Positions 47,191 through 56,894 of a stretch of 64,000 nucleotides of DNA are shown here, piece after piece. The notes below the pieces were generated by a model. It worked only from the letters and a program-made list of their open reading frames with translations, was not told the DNA's origin and did not search any database. Position numbers and translations under genes: made by a program. The stretch's first letter is position 1; the number at the start of each line of letters is the position of its first letter. This stretch comes from Haliovirga abyssi. Its GTDB lineage: Bacteria > Fusobacteriota > Fusobacteriia > Fusobacteriales > Haliovirgaceae. Location: assembly GCF_030295325.1 (NCBI RefSeq), contig NZ_AP027059.1, positions 1,856,637-1,920,636 on the forward strand. The letters run 5' to 3'.

Positions 47191-47287
47191 TAAAGAAACA
47201 TTAAAAAATAAGTTTCCTAATATTTTATTTGTTAGGAAAGTATAATTTTATTAAAAAAATAATATGATTATTTTTAAATCGTTTCTA
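47191..47287. repeat. Degenerate family A repeat in a leader
   Basis: Left end AAGAAACATTAAAAAATAAG and right end TTATTTTTAAATCGTTTC still show the family A pattern though the centre has changed. It lies between promoter and start of the sensor gene. Confidence 0.55.
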
Positions 47288-47308
47288 AATAAAAAAGGGG
47301 GATTTAAT

Positions 47309-49573
47309 ATGAATAAAAAAACTATTTCATTAAAAAATATATTAAAAAAATATAACTTATTAATTATTTCTATTAATATTGCTTTTATCATTATTGCTCT
47401 TCTTTTTACTATTCTTATTACAAATAACAACATTAAAAAATTAGCGTTAAATAATATAATTAACTCCTCTAATTATATTTTAGATAATTTTGATAATAGT
47501 TTTTCTGGTTACGAAAATTCTTTTAATTTTTCATTAAAAACTGCAATTATAAGTTTAAAAAAACAATTAAATAAAACAAATAATTTTTCAAAAAAAAATA
47601 TAGAAAAACAATTAAATAAAATAAATAAAGAATTAGATGTTAAAAAAAATTTTTATGTTAGTACTCTTAATTATTATATAATAAATCCTAAAGGTAAAAT
47701 TTATATTACAAATTATCCAAAAGATTTAAATTTAAATATTTTTAATTTTAAATCTCTTAATATGTTAAGGGATTTAAAAACTAGTGATATCTTAATTGGG
47801 AAAATAAATTTTGAAGTATCAAGTAAAAGATTTAGAAAGTTTATTTATACAAAACTAAATAATGGAGATATTTTAGAACTAGGAGTTTTTCTAGATAATT
47901 CCTTTATTGAAAATTTAAAATCATCTTTTTCCAATTTAAAGAAAAATAATGATTTTATTACAGATATTAGTTTTTACGATTCTTTAGGACAAGATTTATT
48001 TTATAATAAAAATAATCTATCTAATAAATTTATAAATAAATTAAATAAAAAGAATATAATTATAAATAAAATTGGATTTAATAAATATGAAATGTATTTA
48101 TCGTGGGAATCTGCTTATAAAAAAAATGTGATTTCTTCAAAATATTATTATAAAATTAATGTCTCATTAGCTTCACTAAATAACAAAAATTACATTATTA
48201 TTTTTATATTAATTATATTTACAATTGTATATATAACTATTGCTTTTTTTATTAATAAAACAACATATAAAAAGATTGCGGAACCCTTTTCTGAATTAAC
48301 TAAAAGTATGAAACTGTTTTCAAAAGATAGAATTTTAAATAGTCAAGATATTTCTTCTAACAACAATATAGAAGAATTTAATTTTTTAATTGAAACTTAT
48401 AAAAATATGGCTGATGAAATTACTGCTGGATTTGAAGAATTAGCAGCAATGAATGATACATTAAAAGAATCATATGATATAGTTGAAGAAACTAATGAAA
48501 AAATGGAGCAATTATTATCTGTATCATCTAGCTTAATTGAAAAAGCTGTTAATAAAGATACTGATTTCTTATCATTTATATTACATACAGCCTTAAAACT
48601 TATTCCAGAAGCTGACTATGGAACTGTTTATTTAATAAAAGATGGTTTTGTGCATTATATAGATGCTGTTGGACATAATAAAAAATTATTAAATAAAATA
48701 CATATTGATCAAAAATATTTTCAATATGGTAATTCTTCTATAGAAATAGTTGAAAATATACTTGATCAAGATGTTTCTTTTTTTCCAAAAGATTTATTTG
48801 AAAAAATTAAATTAGCTTCCAAACCAATAAAAACTACATTAGCTTATAAATTTAAAGTTAATGATGAAATTGTAGGTGGAATGTCTATTGATATTTCTAA
48901 AAATAGTATAAAACATTTTTCACCTTCATCTACAAATATTGTTAAAGCTATTGGAAGTTTTTCTACAGCATTCTTTGCTATTATAAAATATATAAATCAA
49001 AAAGAAGTATTTAGAAAAGATATTGTATTTTCCATGATCAACCTTTTAGAAATACATGAAACATATATGAAAGGGCATTCGCAGCAAGTAGCTGATTTAT
49101 CCTTAAAAATAGCCGCTAAAATGGGACTCGATGAAAAAACTTTAGATGAAATTTACTGGGCATCATTAGTTCATGACATAGGTAAAATTATTATTCCAAG
49201 TGAAATTTTGAATAAAAAATCTAAACTTACAGATGAGGAATTTGAAATTATAAAAAAACATACTAATTATGCTTATCAGGTTCTTAATAAATCTGAATTT
49301 TTAGGTAATATAGCAAAAATTGTTTTACATCATCACGAAAGAATTGATGGAACAGGTTATCCAGAAGGGTTACATGGCAATAATATTCCACTTGCATCAA
49401 AAATTATAGCTGTAGCAGATGCTTGGGATGCAATGACACATGAGCGTTCTTACAAGCCTGCTTTATCGAAAGACAAAGCAATAACTGAAATAATCAATAA
49501 TAAAAACAGACAATTTGATTCAGATATTGCTGATATTTTAATAAAAATTATAAAAGAAAAAGAGAAAATCTAA
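47309..49573 (+). CDS. Membrane sensor with GAF and HD-GYP domains
   Basis: 754 residues. A membrane helix near residues 15-40, a periplasmic sensor region of about 250 residues, a second helix near 295-315, a helical linker, a GAF-like domain (about 430-560), and an HD-GYP domain at the C-terminus (HSQQVADLSL, LVHDIGKIIIPSE, LHHHERIDGTGYPEGLHG, ADAWDAMTHERSYKP). Probable c-di-GMP phosphodiesterase responding to an external cue. The start is the ATG at 47309 after AAGGGGGAT; the 15 codons upstream are leader. The only gene in its direction for many kilobases. Confidence 0.9.
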   Translation: MNKKTISLKNILKKYNLLIISINIAFIIIALLFTILITNNNIKKLALNNIINSSNYILDNFDNSFSGYENSFNFSLKTAIISLKKQLNKTNNFSKKNIEKQLNKINKELDVKKNFYVSTLNYYIINPKGKIYITNYPKDLNLNIFNFKSLNMLRDLKTSDILIGKINFEVSSKRFRKFIYTKLNNGDILELGVFLDNSFIENLKSSFSNLKKNNDFITDISFYDSLGQDLFYNKNNLSNKFINKLNKKNIIINKIGFNKYEMYLSWESAYKKNVISSKYYYKINVSLASLNNKNYIIIFILIIFTIVYITIAFFINKTTYKKIAEPFSELTKSMKLFSKDRILNSQDISSNNNIEEFNFLIETYKNMADEITAGFEELAAMNDTLKESYDIVEETNEKMEQLLSVSSSLIEKAVNKDTDFLSFILHTALKLIPEADYGTVYLIKDGFVHYIDAVGHNKKLLNKIHIDQKYFQYGNSSIEIVENILDQDVSFFPKDLFEKIKLASKPIKTTLAYKFKVNDEIVGGMSIDISKNSIKHFSPSSTNIVKAIGSFSTAFFAIIKYINQKEVFRKDIVFSMINLLEIHETYMKGHSQQVADLSLKIAAKMGLDEKTLDEIYWASLVHDIGKIIIPSEILNKKSKLTDEEFEIIKKHTNYAYQVLNKSEFLGNIAKIVLHHHERIDGTGYPEGLHGNNIPLASKIIAVADAWDAMTHERSYKPALSKDKAITEIINNKNRQFDSDIADILIKIIKEKEKI

Positions 49574-49592
49574 AATTGATTTTCTCTTTTTC
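49557..49592 (+). terminator. Terminator of the sensor gene
   Basis: AAAAGAGAAAATC pairs with GATTTTCTCTTTT, followed by T-run. Confidence 0.8.
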
Positions 49593-49627
49593 TTTTATTT
49601 TCTATACATATATTTTTTTAATTATTT

Positions 49628-49969
49628 CTATGCGAATGTTTTATCTTTATATCCCCAATTTTCTCTTTCCAATTCATGAAATGTAATATATACATCTGAT
49701 ATTCCTAATATTTCTTTATAAATTTTACTCATTTGTTTAGTTATTTCATTTTTCTGATCTTTTGTCAGATTTCCTAATAATTTTAATTCGACATAAGCGT
49801 ATTCTCCTTGTTTTCCACCCAAATATATCTCTGATTTTCTAAAACTAACCATTATATACTTTTCACATTTTCCTGCTGTTTCTTTTAAAATTTTAGCGAT
49901 TTTAGATTTTAATATATCTTTTTCTTCTAATGTAACCTCTTTTGAAATTTCATTTCCTACATATGGCAT
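49628..49969 (-). CDS. MIF-family tautomerase-like protein
   Basis: 113 residues beginning Met-Pro, so a free N-terminal Pro is available as in the MIF/tautomerase superfamily. YVELKLLGNL, then YITFHELERENWGYKDKTFA at the C-terminus, match the MIF fold. Trimeric enzymes of this kind tautomerise phenylpyruvate-like acids; the substrate here is unknown. Confidence 0.75.
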   Translation of the reverse strand: MPYVGNEISKEVTLEEKDILKSKIAKILKETAGKCEKYIMVSFRKSEIYLGGKQGEYAYVELKLLGNLTKDQKNEITKQMSKIYKEILGISDVYITFHELERENWGYKDKTFA

Positions 49970-50012
49970 GTTTACCTCTCCTTTCGATATTTTAAATATA
50001 TTTTTATATTAC

Positions 50013-50044
50013 ATCCGTAAGGACAATTCATGAATTGCCCCTAC
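50013..50044. repeat. Family D palindrome
   Basis: ACAATTCATGAATTGCCC followed by CTACA; same family as 46078-46104 and the nested pair at 44848-45016. Confidence 0.65.
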
Positions 50045-50057
50045 AAAAACACCAATC

Positions 50058-50804
50058 TTATTTTCTTTCTAAGGCTCTTAATGTAAACATACTATCTTTT
50101 ATATTAACATCTAACTCTATATCTTTCATAATTATTTCAGTATATGAATTTTTCTTTATTTTATCTTCCATTTTTATATCTGAAGGATAATATTTTCCAT
50201 CTATTATATCATTTTTTAAAACTGTCATAGCTTTTAATAATTTTCCAGAAACAGCATACATCTCTTCTTTGATTAAATTAAAATTTGTTTTTCCTATCCA
50301 AATTAATCTTTTGTAATAACTTGTTTCTACTCCTTTTTTTACAACTAATTCTAATAGATAAAAATCTTTTGTTTCTTCTTTTACTTTAGAATTATATATA
50401 TCATACAACTTATTTCTATTTGTTTGATCTTCATATGAAAAATCACTTCCCATCATACTTTGTCTAAGCATATGCCCTGAAATTTTTACAGTTCTATTAG
50501 CTTTTGGTAAATACATCCACATATTATCTCCTATTCTTAAATACTTAGTCCCTTTATCTCTTGAAGGATATGTAAATTCTACAAATGATTTTTCTGTTCC
50601 TTTTCCATAAATTTTCATTTTTTTTGTATATTTTCTTCCTCTTTTAAAAATTATCATCTCACCGTTATATTTTATACTATTTGGAGTTATATTTTCATCC
50701 ACTTTTTTTAATATCTCATCTCCTGTCATTCCATACCCTAAATTAAAAATTGCTAACAAAGCAATCATAATAATTAAATTCTTTATCACATTTTTTCTAT
50801 TCAT
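50058..50804 (-). CDS. LolA-like outer-membrane lipoprotein-sorting protein
   Basis: 248 residues. Signal peptide at the N-terminus, then a LolA/LolB-like half-barrel region (GEMIIFKRGRKYTKKMKIYGKGTEKSFVEFTYP, DNMWMYLPKANRTVKISG). Periplasmic; would carry lipid or lipoprotein. Last gene of the TetR operon. Start at the ATG at 50804, 9 nt after GGAG, rather than the upstream ATG. Confidence 0.75.
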   Translation of the reverse strand: MNRKNVIKNLIIMIALLAIFNLGYGMTGDEILKKVDENITPNSIKYNGEMIIFKRGRKYTKKMKIYGKGTEKSFVEFTYPSRDKGTKYLRIGDNMWMYLPKANRTVKISGHMLRQSMMGSDFSYEDQTNRNKLYDIYNSKVKEETKDFYLLELVVKKGVETSYYKRLIWIGKTNFNLIKEEMYAVSGKLLKAMTVLKNDIIDGKYYPSDIKMEDKIKKNSYTEIIMKDIELDVNIKDSMFTLRALERK

Positions 50805-50857
50805 CTTTATCATCTCCCTATTATTATATTTTTCTATCATAAAGTCTAAAAAAACCT

Positions 50858-50907
50858 ACCTCTCCGTCAGCTTCGCTGCCACCTCTCCTAAAAGGAGAGG
50901 CTTTTTT
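50858..50907. repeat. Family C repeat, partial copy
   Basis: CCTCTCCGTCAGCTTCGCTGCC and the CCTCTCCT..AGGAGAGG hairpin; the same segments occur in the fuller copy at 60050-60147. Confidence 0.7.
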
Positions 50908-50916
50908 GGATTTCTC

Positions 50917-52125
50917 TTATCTCAAATTTTCTACTGGAGCTTTTCTTACTTCATATAAAGTAACTATAGTCGTGGCTAATACAGATATTATTAAGCTTAA
51001 AACTATTGCAAAATATATTGTTCCTAAAGTTGGCTTCATATATATTGTACTTTTTACATTTATATCACTTGAAAGTCTATCTACTACATTTCCTAAATGT
51101 ATCCCTTTTATTGAAAAATAGTAAGATATTCCGCCTCCTAACATTATTCCTAATACTGCTCCTATTGAAGTAAGTATAACTCCTTCTAGTACAAACATAT
51201 TAAATATTTTATATCTGTACATTCCAAGAGCCTTTAATACTCCTATCTCTTTTTTTCTCTCAAATACTACCATTAACATTGTATTTGCTATCCCTACTCC
51301 AGACAATATTGCTAATGCTAAAGCTAATACATATTTTACAATAGGAAATACTCCTGCTGTATATCTATTAAAACCAATCTCATTCCAACCTTTTATTTCT
51401 AAATTTTTATTAACTATCTTGTTTTTTAATTCTAACTTTTTTTTCAATATATCTTTTTTATTTTTCAAATATATAACATATTCTGTAGCTAATCCATCCA
51501 TATCTAATAGATATTCTGCATCTTTTAATCTAATATAATAGCTTCTATTTAGCTTGCTATTATCCATTTTATAAAATCCAACAACTTTATAATTTAATGC
51601 TGACATCTCTTTATTTATTGTGTTTGTAAGAAGTGTAACTTCATCTCCAATCTTTAAATTTAATTTATCCTTTATTGTCTTACCTATAATTATTTCATTC
51701 TCATTTGAATAGTCTAAAAATCTTCCTTTATAAATAAATTTATCAAACCCTATTATATTATAATCTTTTTTTTCTATACCATATCCCAGTCCTGCTATAT
51801 TTTCATCTCCAAAAAACATAGCTCCACCAAATTTTATTCTAGGAACACTATTTTCTATACCTTTTATATTTTTCATAACTTTATCTATATTTCTATATTC
51901 AATTGAAGCTTCTACATCTAATGATTTCTCTTTTATATCAAAATCTTTAGATGTAATCCTAATATCTCCAGTAACTCTTCTTCCTGCCTCTTCCATCATA
52001 TTTACTGTACCATCTATCCAACTAAGTCCAACTATAATTCCAGCTACTCCAACTACAACTGACATTGCTGTTAACAAACTTCTTTTTTTATTCCTAAAAA
52101 TATTTCTAAATGCTATTTTGAACAA
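50917..52125 (-). CDS. FtsX/LolE-type ABC permease 2
   Basis: 402 residues. One N-terminal helix, a large periplasmic MacB-like core domain (about 45-260), then three C-terminal helices with the conserved LGMYRYKIFNMFVLEG turn. LolCE/MacB family. Start at the TTG at 52125 after GAGGTGGG; the ATG at 52161, which overlaps the previous gene, has no ribosome site. Confidence 0.85.
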   Translation of the reverse strand: MFKIAFRNIFRNKKRSLLTAMSVVVGVAGIIVGLSWIDGTVNMMEEAGRRVTGDIRITSKDFDIKEKSLDVEASIEYRNIDKVMKNIKGIENSVPRIKFGGAMFFGDENIAGLGYGIEKKDYNIIGFDKFIYKGRFLDYSNENEIIIGKTIKDKLNLKIGDEVTLLTNTINKEMSALNYKVVGFYKMDNSKLNRSYYIRLKDAEYLLDMDGLATEYVIYLKNKKDILKKKLELKNKIVNKNLEIKGWNEIGFNRYTAGVFPIVKYVLALALAILSGVGIANTMLMVVFERKKEIGVLKALGMYRYKIFNMFVLEGVILTSIGAVLGIMLGGGISYYFSIKGIHLGNVVDRLSSDINVKSTIYMKPTLGTIYFAIVLSLIISVLATTIVTLYEVRKAPVENLR

Positions 52126-52150
52126 AATTCCCACCTCTTTTCTATTATAA

Positions 52151-53332
52151 TTAATTTCCATTTACCGCTTCTACTGGATTAAATTTTGTAGCTTTATACG
52201 CTGGATAAAATGCTGCTACAACTGATATTACAAATCCTAATATAAAATATCCTATAACTTTTGAAAATTCTAATTGCATAAATATTTTATCAGATAAAGG
52301 TAAATCTATCCCTGAATCCCCTGCATTTATTGGTATTCCAACTTTCTGATAATGTATTGTTACTAAACTTCCTATAAAAACTCCTAAAAAACTTCCTATA
52401 ACTCCTACAAACGCTCCTTCAAAAATAAATAATTTTAAAATTTTAGATTTACTCATTCCATTTGCCATCATAATTCCGATCTCTTGTTTCCTCTCCATTG
52501 TAACCATAACCATTGTATTAGCTATTGTAATCCCTGCCATAGCGAGCAAAATAAAACTTACTATATTAAATGCTTTTCCTCTTATTTGAGTTATTAATAT
52601 TACATCTTTCACTTCATCTTTCCAATTAACTGCCTCACAATTAATATCTTTTAATTTATCTTTGTTTGCTATATCTCCTAAAACAGCTATATCATTTATC
52701 CCATTAGTTATTATAAATTTTTTCACATAATCAATATTCAAAAATATTAATCTACTGTCTAACAGAGGATTTCCTGTTTTTATAATTCCGCTAATAATCA
52801 AATCATCTGCATTTAAACTATTTTCTACAGTTCTTGCCGTTATGGTTATTCCATCTCCTACTTTTAATTTTAAATTATTTGCTAATTCACTTCCTATTAC
52901 CACTCCATTTTTATTCTTAAAAAAATTACCTTTTAGCATATATTTTTCTCTTTTAAATACTTTTTTTTCTTCATTGGGATATACCCCTAAAAACATTGCA
53001 GGCATATCTAAATCATCTTTTATAATTTTTCCAGAAAATTTTATTCTTTTTGTGTAAATAGAACCTTTTAGAATTTTATCCAATTTTTTTTCATCTTTTA
53101 TCATAAAATCTAATGGATTATTATTATCTTTATCCTCATAAAATCCTTTAAGATAAATTTTATTTGTTGCAATATCCGTTTTTACATATGTATCTATTAA
53201 CTGTTTTTTTAATCCATCATTTAATCCTGCTCCTAATATTGCAATTAATATCCCAAAAATTATTGTTACCAATGTAAGTCCTGTTCTTATTTTATGCCTA
53301 AAAACATTTCTATATGCCATTTTAACTATCAT
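52151..53332 (-). CDS. FtsX/LolE-type ABC permease 1
   Basis: 393 residues with the same layout as permease 2: N-terminal helix, MacB-like periplasmic core, three C-terminal helices with MERKQEIGIMMANGMSKSKILKLFIFEG. The ATG overlaps the stop of the ATPase gene (ATGA). Confidence 0.88.
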   Translation of the reverse strand: MIVKMAYRNVFRHKIRTGLTLVTIIFGILIAILGAGLNDGLKKQLIDTYVKTDIATNKIYLKGFYEDKDNNNPLDFMIKDEKKLDKILKGSIYTKRIKFSGKIIKDDLDMPAMFLGVYPNEEKKVFKREKYMLKGNFFKNKNGVVIGSELANNLKLKVGDGITITARTVENSLNADDLIISGIIKTGNPLLDSRLIFLNIDYVKKFIITNGINDIAVLGDIANKDKLKDINCEAVNWKDEVKDVILITQIRGKAFNIVSFILLAMAGITIANTMVMVTMERKQEIGIMMANGMSKSKILKLFIFEGAFVGVIGSFLGVFIGSLVTIHYQKVGIPINAGDSGIDLPLSDKIFMQLEFSKVIGYFILGFVISVVAAFYPAYKATKFNPVEAVNGN

Positions 53333-54015
53333 TTTATCTCTTCCTTTCTTATTTTCCCATCTCTTAGCCAAAGAATTCTTTTAGCATAATCAATTATTAA
53401 TTGATCATGGGAAGAAAACAGAAATGTAACTTTTTCCTCTTCATTTAATTTCTTCATTAATTCCAAAATCTTTTCTCCTGTTACACTATCTAAATTTGCA
53501 GTTGGTTCATCAGCCAATATTAACATTGGTTTTTTCACTAATGCTCTTGCTATTGCTACTCTTTGTTGTTGTCCACCTGACATTTCGTTTGGACGTCTAT
53601 TCCTTAATTCTTGTATTCCAACTTCTTCTAATATTTTTTCTATTTTATCCTTTTTTTCACTTTTACTAAATTTACCTAACAGATCAAGTGAAAACTCTAC
53701 ATTTTCATAAGCTGTTAATACTGGAATCAAATTATAGCTTTGAAAAATAAATCCTATTTTATCTCTTCTAAAATTTGAAGCTTCTTTTATTGATAAATTT
53801 GTTATATCTTTTCCTGCTACAAATACTTTTCCGCTTGTAACATTATCCATTGCACCTACTATATTTAATAATGTAGTTTTTCCCGAGCCAGATGGCCCTG
53901 CAAAGACTGCAAAATCTCCCTGAGGTATATTTACATTAATCTCCTTTAATGCCCTTACCATAATCTTTTTATTTCCATAATCTTTTTCTACACTTTCCAA
54001 TTTTATCATTTCCAT
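53329..54015 (-). CDS. LolD-type ABC ATPase
   Basis: 228 residues: Walker A GPSGSGKTTLL, Q-loop FIFQSYNLIPVLTAYENVEF, signature MSGGQQQRVAIARAL, Walker B LILADEPTANLD. The YxxVE(F/L) segment is of the LolD/MacB type. Its partners are the two permeases that follow. Confidence 0.93.
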   Translation of the reverse strand: MEMIKLESVEKDYGNKKIMVRALKEINVNIPQGDFAVFAGPSGSGKTTLLNIVGAMDNVTSGKVFVAGKDITNLSIKEASNFRRDKIGFIFQSYNLIPVLTAYENVEFSLDLLGKFSKSEKKDKIEKILEEVGIQELRNRRPNEMSGGQQQRVAIARALVKKPMLILADEPTANLDSVTGEKILELMKKLNEEEKVTFLFSSHDQLIIDYAKRILWLRDGKIRKEEIK

Positions 54016-54095
54016 TTATAATACCCCTTTCTACATTTTTATTTTTTTATTTTATCCGCCTTTATCCTGTGGTTAAAATTCTTTTATCTTTTAGC

Positions 54096-54974
54096 TTAAA
54101 ATTCCACATCCATCTTTACTCCATACTCACTATTATTCAAATTATCATCCTTATATATAAAATCTAATGTTACATAATCATTATATATATATGAATAATC
54201 AGCATTCCAATTGTAGTTAGCATTTTCAAAATCATATATTAAAGTTTGAGAAAAATAAGCATTTTCACTTAAATTATATCTATACATATTAAATGTCTTT
54301 TTATTATTACTATCTAATTTATATTCATATTCAGTCAACAGATATAATACATTATCAAATATATCTATAGAATAATCAGCTCCTACATTAAAAAATTTAT
54401 TTTTAACAAGATATTGTCCCCAAATTCCTAAAATTAAATTTCCTTTAAATTCTAATAATAATTCATCTTTTTCTTTTCCATAATTTCTAAAATAGTTTAC
54501 CATTAACTCACTATTTAAAATAGTTTTTGTATATCTTATTCCTAAATTTTCATTTTCTTTTTCTTTTTGAAACAAAACCATTTCTAGCCTTGATAACCCC
54601 TTTATATATTTTACATATAATGAATCCACCCCTTTTCCTTGCTCTTTTGGATTTTCCCAATTAATATTATTAAATACATTTCCATAATTAAAAAAATAAC
54701 TACTTCCCCAATCTATATTTTGCCTTCCTAATGATAAAGTTATATCTCCAATATAAAATTCTGAATATAATTTATTTATAATAGTTTCGCTCTTATTATC
54801 AATTAAAATCTCCCCTTTTGAATAAAAATCATCTTTTGAAATATCTGTTGATAATCTTAATTCACCATATTTCTTTTGAAAATATTTTGTAGTAATCCCT
54901 ACAGAAAAATCTGCTGCAAATATAATATTTGATAATAATAAAAATGTTAATATACCTTTTGCTATTCTTTTCAT
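54096..54974 (-). CDS. Predicted outer-membrane beta-barrel
   Basis: 292 residues. Signal peptide (about 1-20), then alternating hydrophobic/polar strands with many Tyr and Asn, ending in a terminal strand finishing in Phe (YGVKMDVEF), as for Omp85-independent barrels. Lies between the TetR gene and the exporter genes, so probably the outer-membrane part of the same system. Family not recognised. Confidence 0.65.
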   Translation of the reverse strand: MKRIAKGILTFLLLSNIIFAADFSVGITTKYFQKKYGELRLSTDISKDDFYSKGEILIDNKSETIINKLYSEFYIGDITLSLGRQNIDWGSSYFFNYGNVFNNINWENPKEQGKGVDSLYVKYIKGLSRLEMVLFQKEKENENLGIRYTKTILNSELMVNYFRNYGKEKDELLLEFKGNLILGIWGQYLVKNKFFNVGADYSIDIFDNVLYLLTEYEYKLDSNNKKTFNMYRYNLSENAYFSQTLIYDFENANYNWNADYSYIYNDYVTLDFIYKDDNLNNSEYGVKMDVEF

Positions 54975-55012
54975 TTTAATTCTCCTTTCTTTTTTTATTT
55001 ATTATTTCTACT

Positions 55013-55642
55013 CTAACCTAACTCCAATAATTCTTCTAATACTGTAACTTTACCTTTTTTCAATCCTAAAATTTTCTCTAATATTCTCTCACGTGCGAGT
55101 ACAAACTCTTTTCTATAATTTTTATCTGATATAAGTTTTTTTATATCACCAGAATAAGATATCATATGCAAAAGATGTTCTAAAGTAATATCTATATATT
55201 CTAGCTCAAATTCTCCGTTTTCAACTCCTTCTTCCACAATAATTTTTAGATATGGAAATAATTTTTTTACATATTTTTCTGTAAATTTATAAAATATTAT
55301 CTCCATCTGATTTTTTAATATTGCATCTGCCATTTTTTTAGTAAAATCTGAATCATTTAATTTCATATTTATCATTCTTTTTAAAATAGAAAAAAGTTTT
55401 TCTTTAGAACTTAAATTTTTATTATTTATAATTTTATCAAAACCTTCTAAAACATTCAAAAACATATAATCCATTAAGTCATCTAAAAATTGCTCTTTTG
55501 ATTTAAAATAATAATAAAATGTTCCTTTTGCAATATTTGCTTCTTCTATAATACTCTCAATAGATGTCTTTTCGTAACCATTTTCCGCAAACTTATTTTT
55601 CCCAATTTTAAAGATTTTTTCTTTTGTTTTATTTATTTTCAT
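55013..55642 (-). CDS. TetR/AcrR-family repressor
   Basis: 209 residues. The N-terminal HTH reads KIFKIGKNKFAENGYEKTSIESIIEEANIAKGTFYYYFKSKEQF, diagnostic for TetR. First gene of the envelope operon, behind a promoter overlapped by an ACTGAC-C-GTCAGT operator; likely autorepressing. Confidence 0.92.
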   Translation of the reverse strand: MKINKTKEKIFKIGKNKFAENGYEKTSIESIIEEANIAKGTFYYYFKSKEQFLDDLMDYMFLNVLEGFDKIINNKNLSSKEKLFSILKRMINMKLNDSDFTKKMADAILKNQMEIIFYKFTEKYVKKLFPYLKIIVEEGVENGEFELEYIDITLEHLLHMISYSGDIKKLISDKNYRKEFVLARERILEKILGLKKGKVTVLEELLELG

Positions 55643-55668
55643 TTTTTATTTTTCGCCTCCTTTTTTAT

Positions 55669-55681
55669 ACTGACCGTCAGT
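55669..55681. promoter_or_regulatory. TetR operator
   Basis: ACTGAC-C-GTCAGT, a perfect inverted repeat with one central base, 8 nt after the -10 box. TGACCGTCA-type sites are usual for TetR/AcrR regulators. Confidence 0.75.
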
Positions 55682-55689
55682 CTAATAAA

Positions 55690-55718
55690 AGTATACTCTT
55701 TTTGTTTTTATTTGTCAA
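55690..55718 (-). promoter_or_regulatory. Promoter of the TetR-exporter operon
   Basis: On the minus strand TTGACA, 17 nt, TATACT. Confidence 0.8.
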
Positions 55719-55721
55719 ATA

Positions 55722-55790
55722 AAAAATCGTATATTTTAAAAAAACAGCGTAACTTATTTTCTGAATGAATTTATCCTTTTTTAGTAAAAA
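55722..55790. repeat. Family B repeat, right-hand fragment
   Basis: AATCGTATATTT..CAGCGTAACTTATTTTCTGAATGAATTTAT corresponds to the right half of 16046-16182; the left half is missing. Confidence 0.65.
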
Positions 55791-55852
55791 AAGGATTTTT
55801 TTATTTATATCGTATATTATAGTTAGAATAAAAATAAAGGAGATGACTTCTC

Positions 55853-56578
55853 ATGAAAAAATTTATTATTATATTTGCTATATTAATATTTTTTATTACA
55901 TCATTTGGAGAAACTATTCAAGTAGTAACAGAAGAATATCCACCGTTTAATTATTCTGAATATGGTGTTATTAAAGGAGTATCTACTGATATTGTAAAAG
56001 CTGTTTTTAAAGAAGCAGGTATTGATTATAATATTAAAATTTATCCTTGGGCTAGAGCATATAAAACTACTTTAATTAAAAAAAATCAGATACTTTATAC
56101 AACAATAAAATCTAAAAAAAGAGAAAAGCTTTTTAAATGGGTTGGTCCTATTGTTCATATTGATTTATATATTTTCAAACTAAAATCCAGAAAAAATATT
56201 ATAATTAATTCAATTGAAGATATCAATAAATATCGCATAGAAGGTGTCCGCGATGATATTACCACTCAATATTTACAAACATTTGATAAAAACATTTTTA
56301 TTACTTCAAATTCAGAAATTGGAATTAAACATTTACTAGAAAAGCATACAGATTTATTTCCATATGGTGGTCGTGTTATTTACGCTTTAATGAAAAAATA
56401 TAATAAAGACCCTAATCTAATTCAAAAAGCTTATAAATTAGATGCTCTTTCTACTGGAGGCTATATGGCATTTAATAAAGATACTCCTGATTATCTTGTT
56501 AAAAAATTACAAAATGCTCTTGATAGAATTAAAAAAAATGGGACTTATGATAAAATATTTGAAAAATGGAATAATTAA
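55853..56578 (+). CDS. Amino-acid-type periplasmic binding protein
   Basis: 241 residues: Sec signal peptide (about 1-19), then VVTEEYPPFNYSEYGVIKGVSTDIVKAVFKEAG and a closing GTYDKIFEKWNN, the SBP_bac_3 (polar amino acid) fold. No permease or ATPase gene is nearby, so it may be an orphan binding protein or feed a receptor. GGAG lies upstream of the ATG. Confidence 0.85.
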   Translation: MKKFIIIFAILIFFITSFGETIQVVTEEYPPFNYSEYGVIKGVSTDIVKAVFKEAGIDYNIKIYPWARAYKTTLIKKNQILYTTIKSKKREKLFKWVGPIVHIDLYIFKLKSRKNIIINSIEDINKYRIEGVRDDITTQYLQTFDKNIFITSNSEIGIKHLLEKHTDLFPYGGRVIYALMKKYNKDPNLIQKAYKLDALSTGGYMAFNKDTPDYLVKKLQNALDRIKKNGTYDKIFEKWNN

Positions 56579-56592
56579 AGATTTTCAAAAAT

Positions 56593-56622
56593 AAAAAGAG
56601 CCGTAAATTCGGCTCTTTTTTC
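56593..56622 (+). terminator. Bidirectional terminator between convergent genes
   Basis: AAAAAGAGCCG pairs with CGGCTCTTTTT, with T-runs in both directions. Confidence 0.85.
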
Positions 56623-56628
56623 TATGTA

Positions 56629-56874
56629 TTAATACCCCACACCAGCTTTTTTAACATTATTAGCATCAAATGCATGACAAGGTGTTACCCCATGTACCAT
56701 TCCACACTTATCACATACGCTTTCAAATTTTTCCATTCTAAACTCATTTCCACAACTACATTTTATTTCCAAAGGTACTGGTAAATATTGATTTGTAAAT
56801 CCCATTGCTCTAACTTTATCCACAACTTGTTGCCCATTCTCAAAACTTGCTGCACATCCATCATGTGATGACAT
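56629..56874 (-). CDS. Small Cys-rich protein of a cytosolic GTPase/ATPase module
   Basis: 81 residues. Two cysteine clusters, KCSCG and CDKCGMVHGVTPC, and an N-terminal SSHDGCAASFENGQQ. Possible zinc or other metal binding. I do not recognise the family. Last of four genes; start at the ATG at 56874 after GGGAG. Confidence 0.6.
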   Translation of the reverse strand: MSSHDGCAASFENGQQVVDKVRAMGFTNQYLPVPLEIKCSCGNEFRMEKFESVCDKCGMVHGVTPCHAFDANNVKKAGVGY

Positions 56875-56894
56875 AATAACCACTCTCCCATTTT

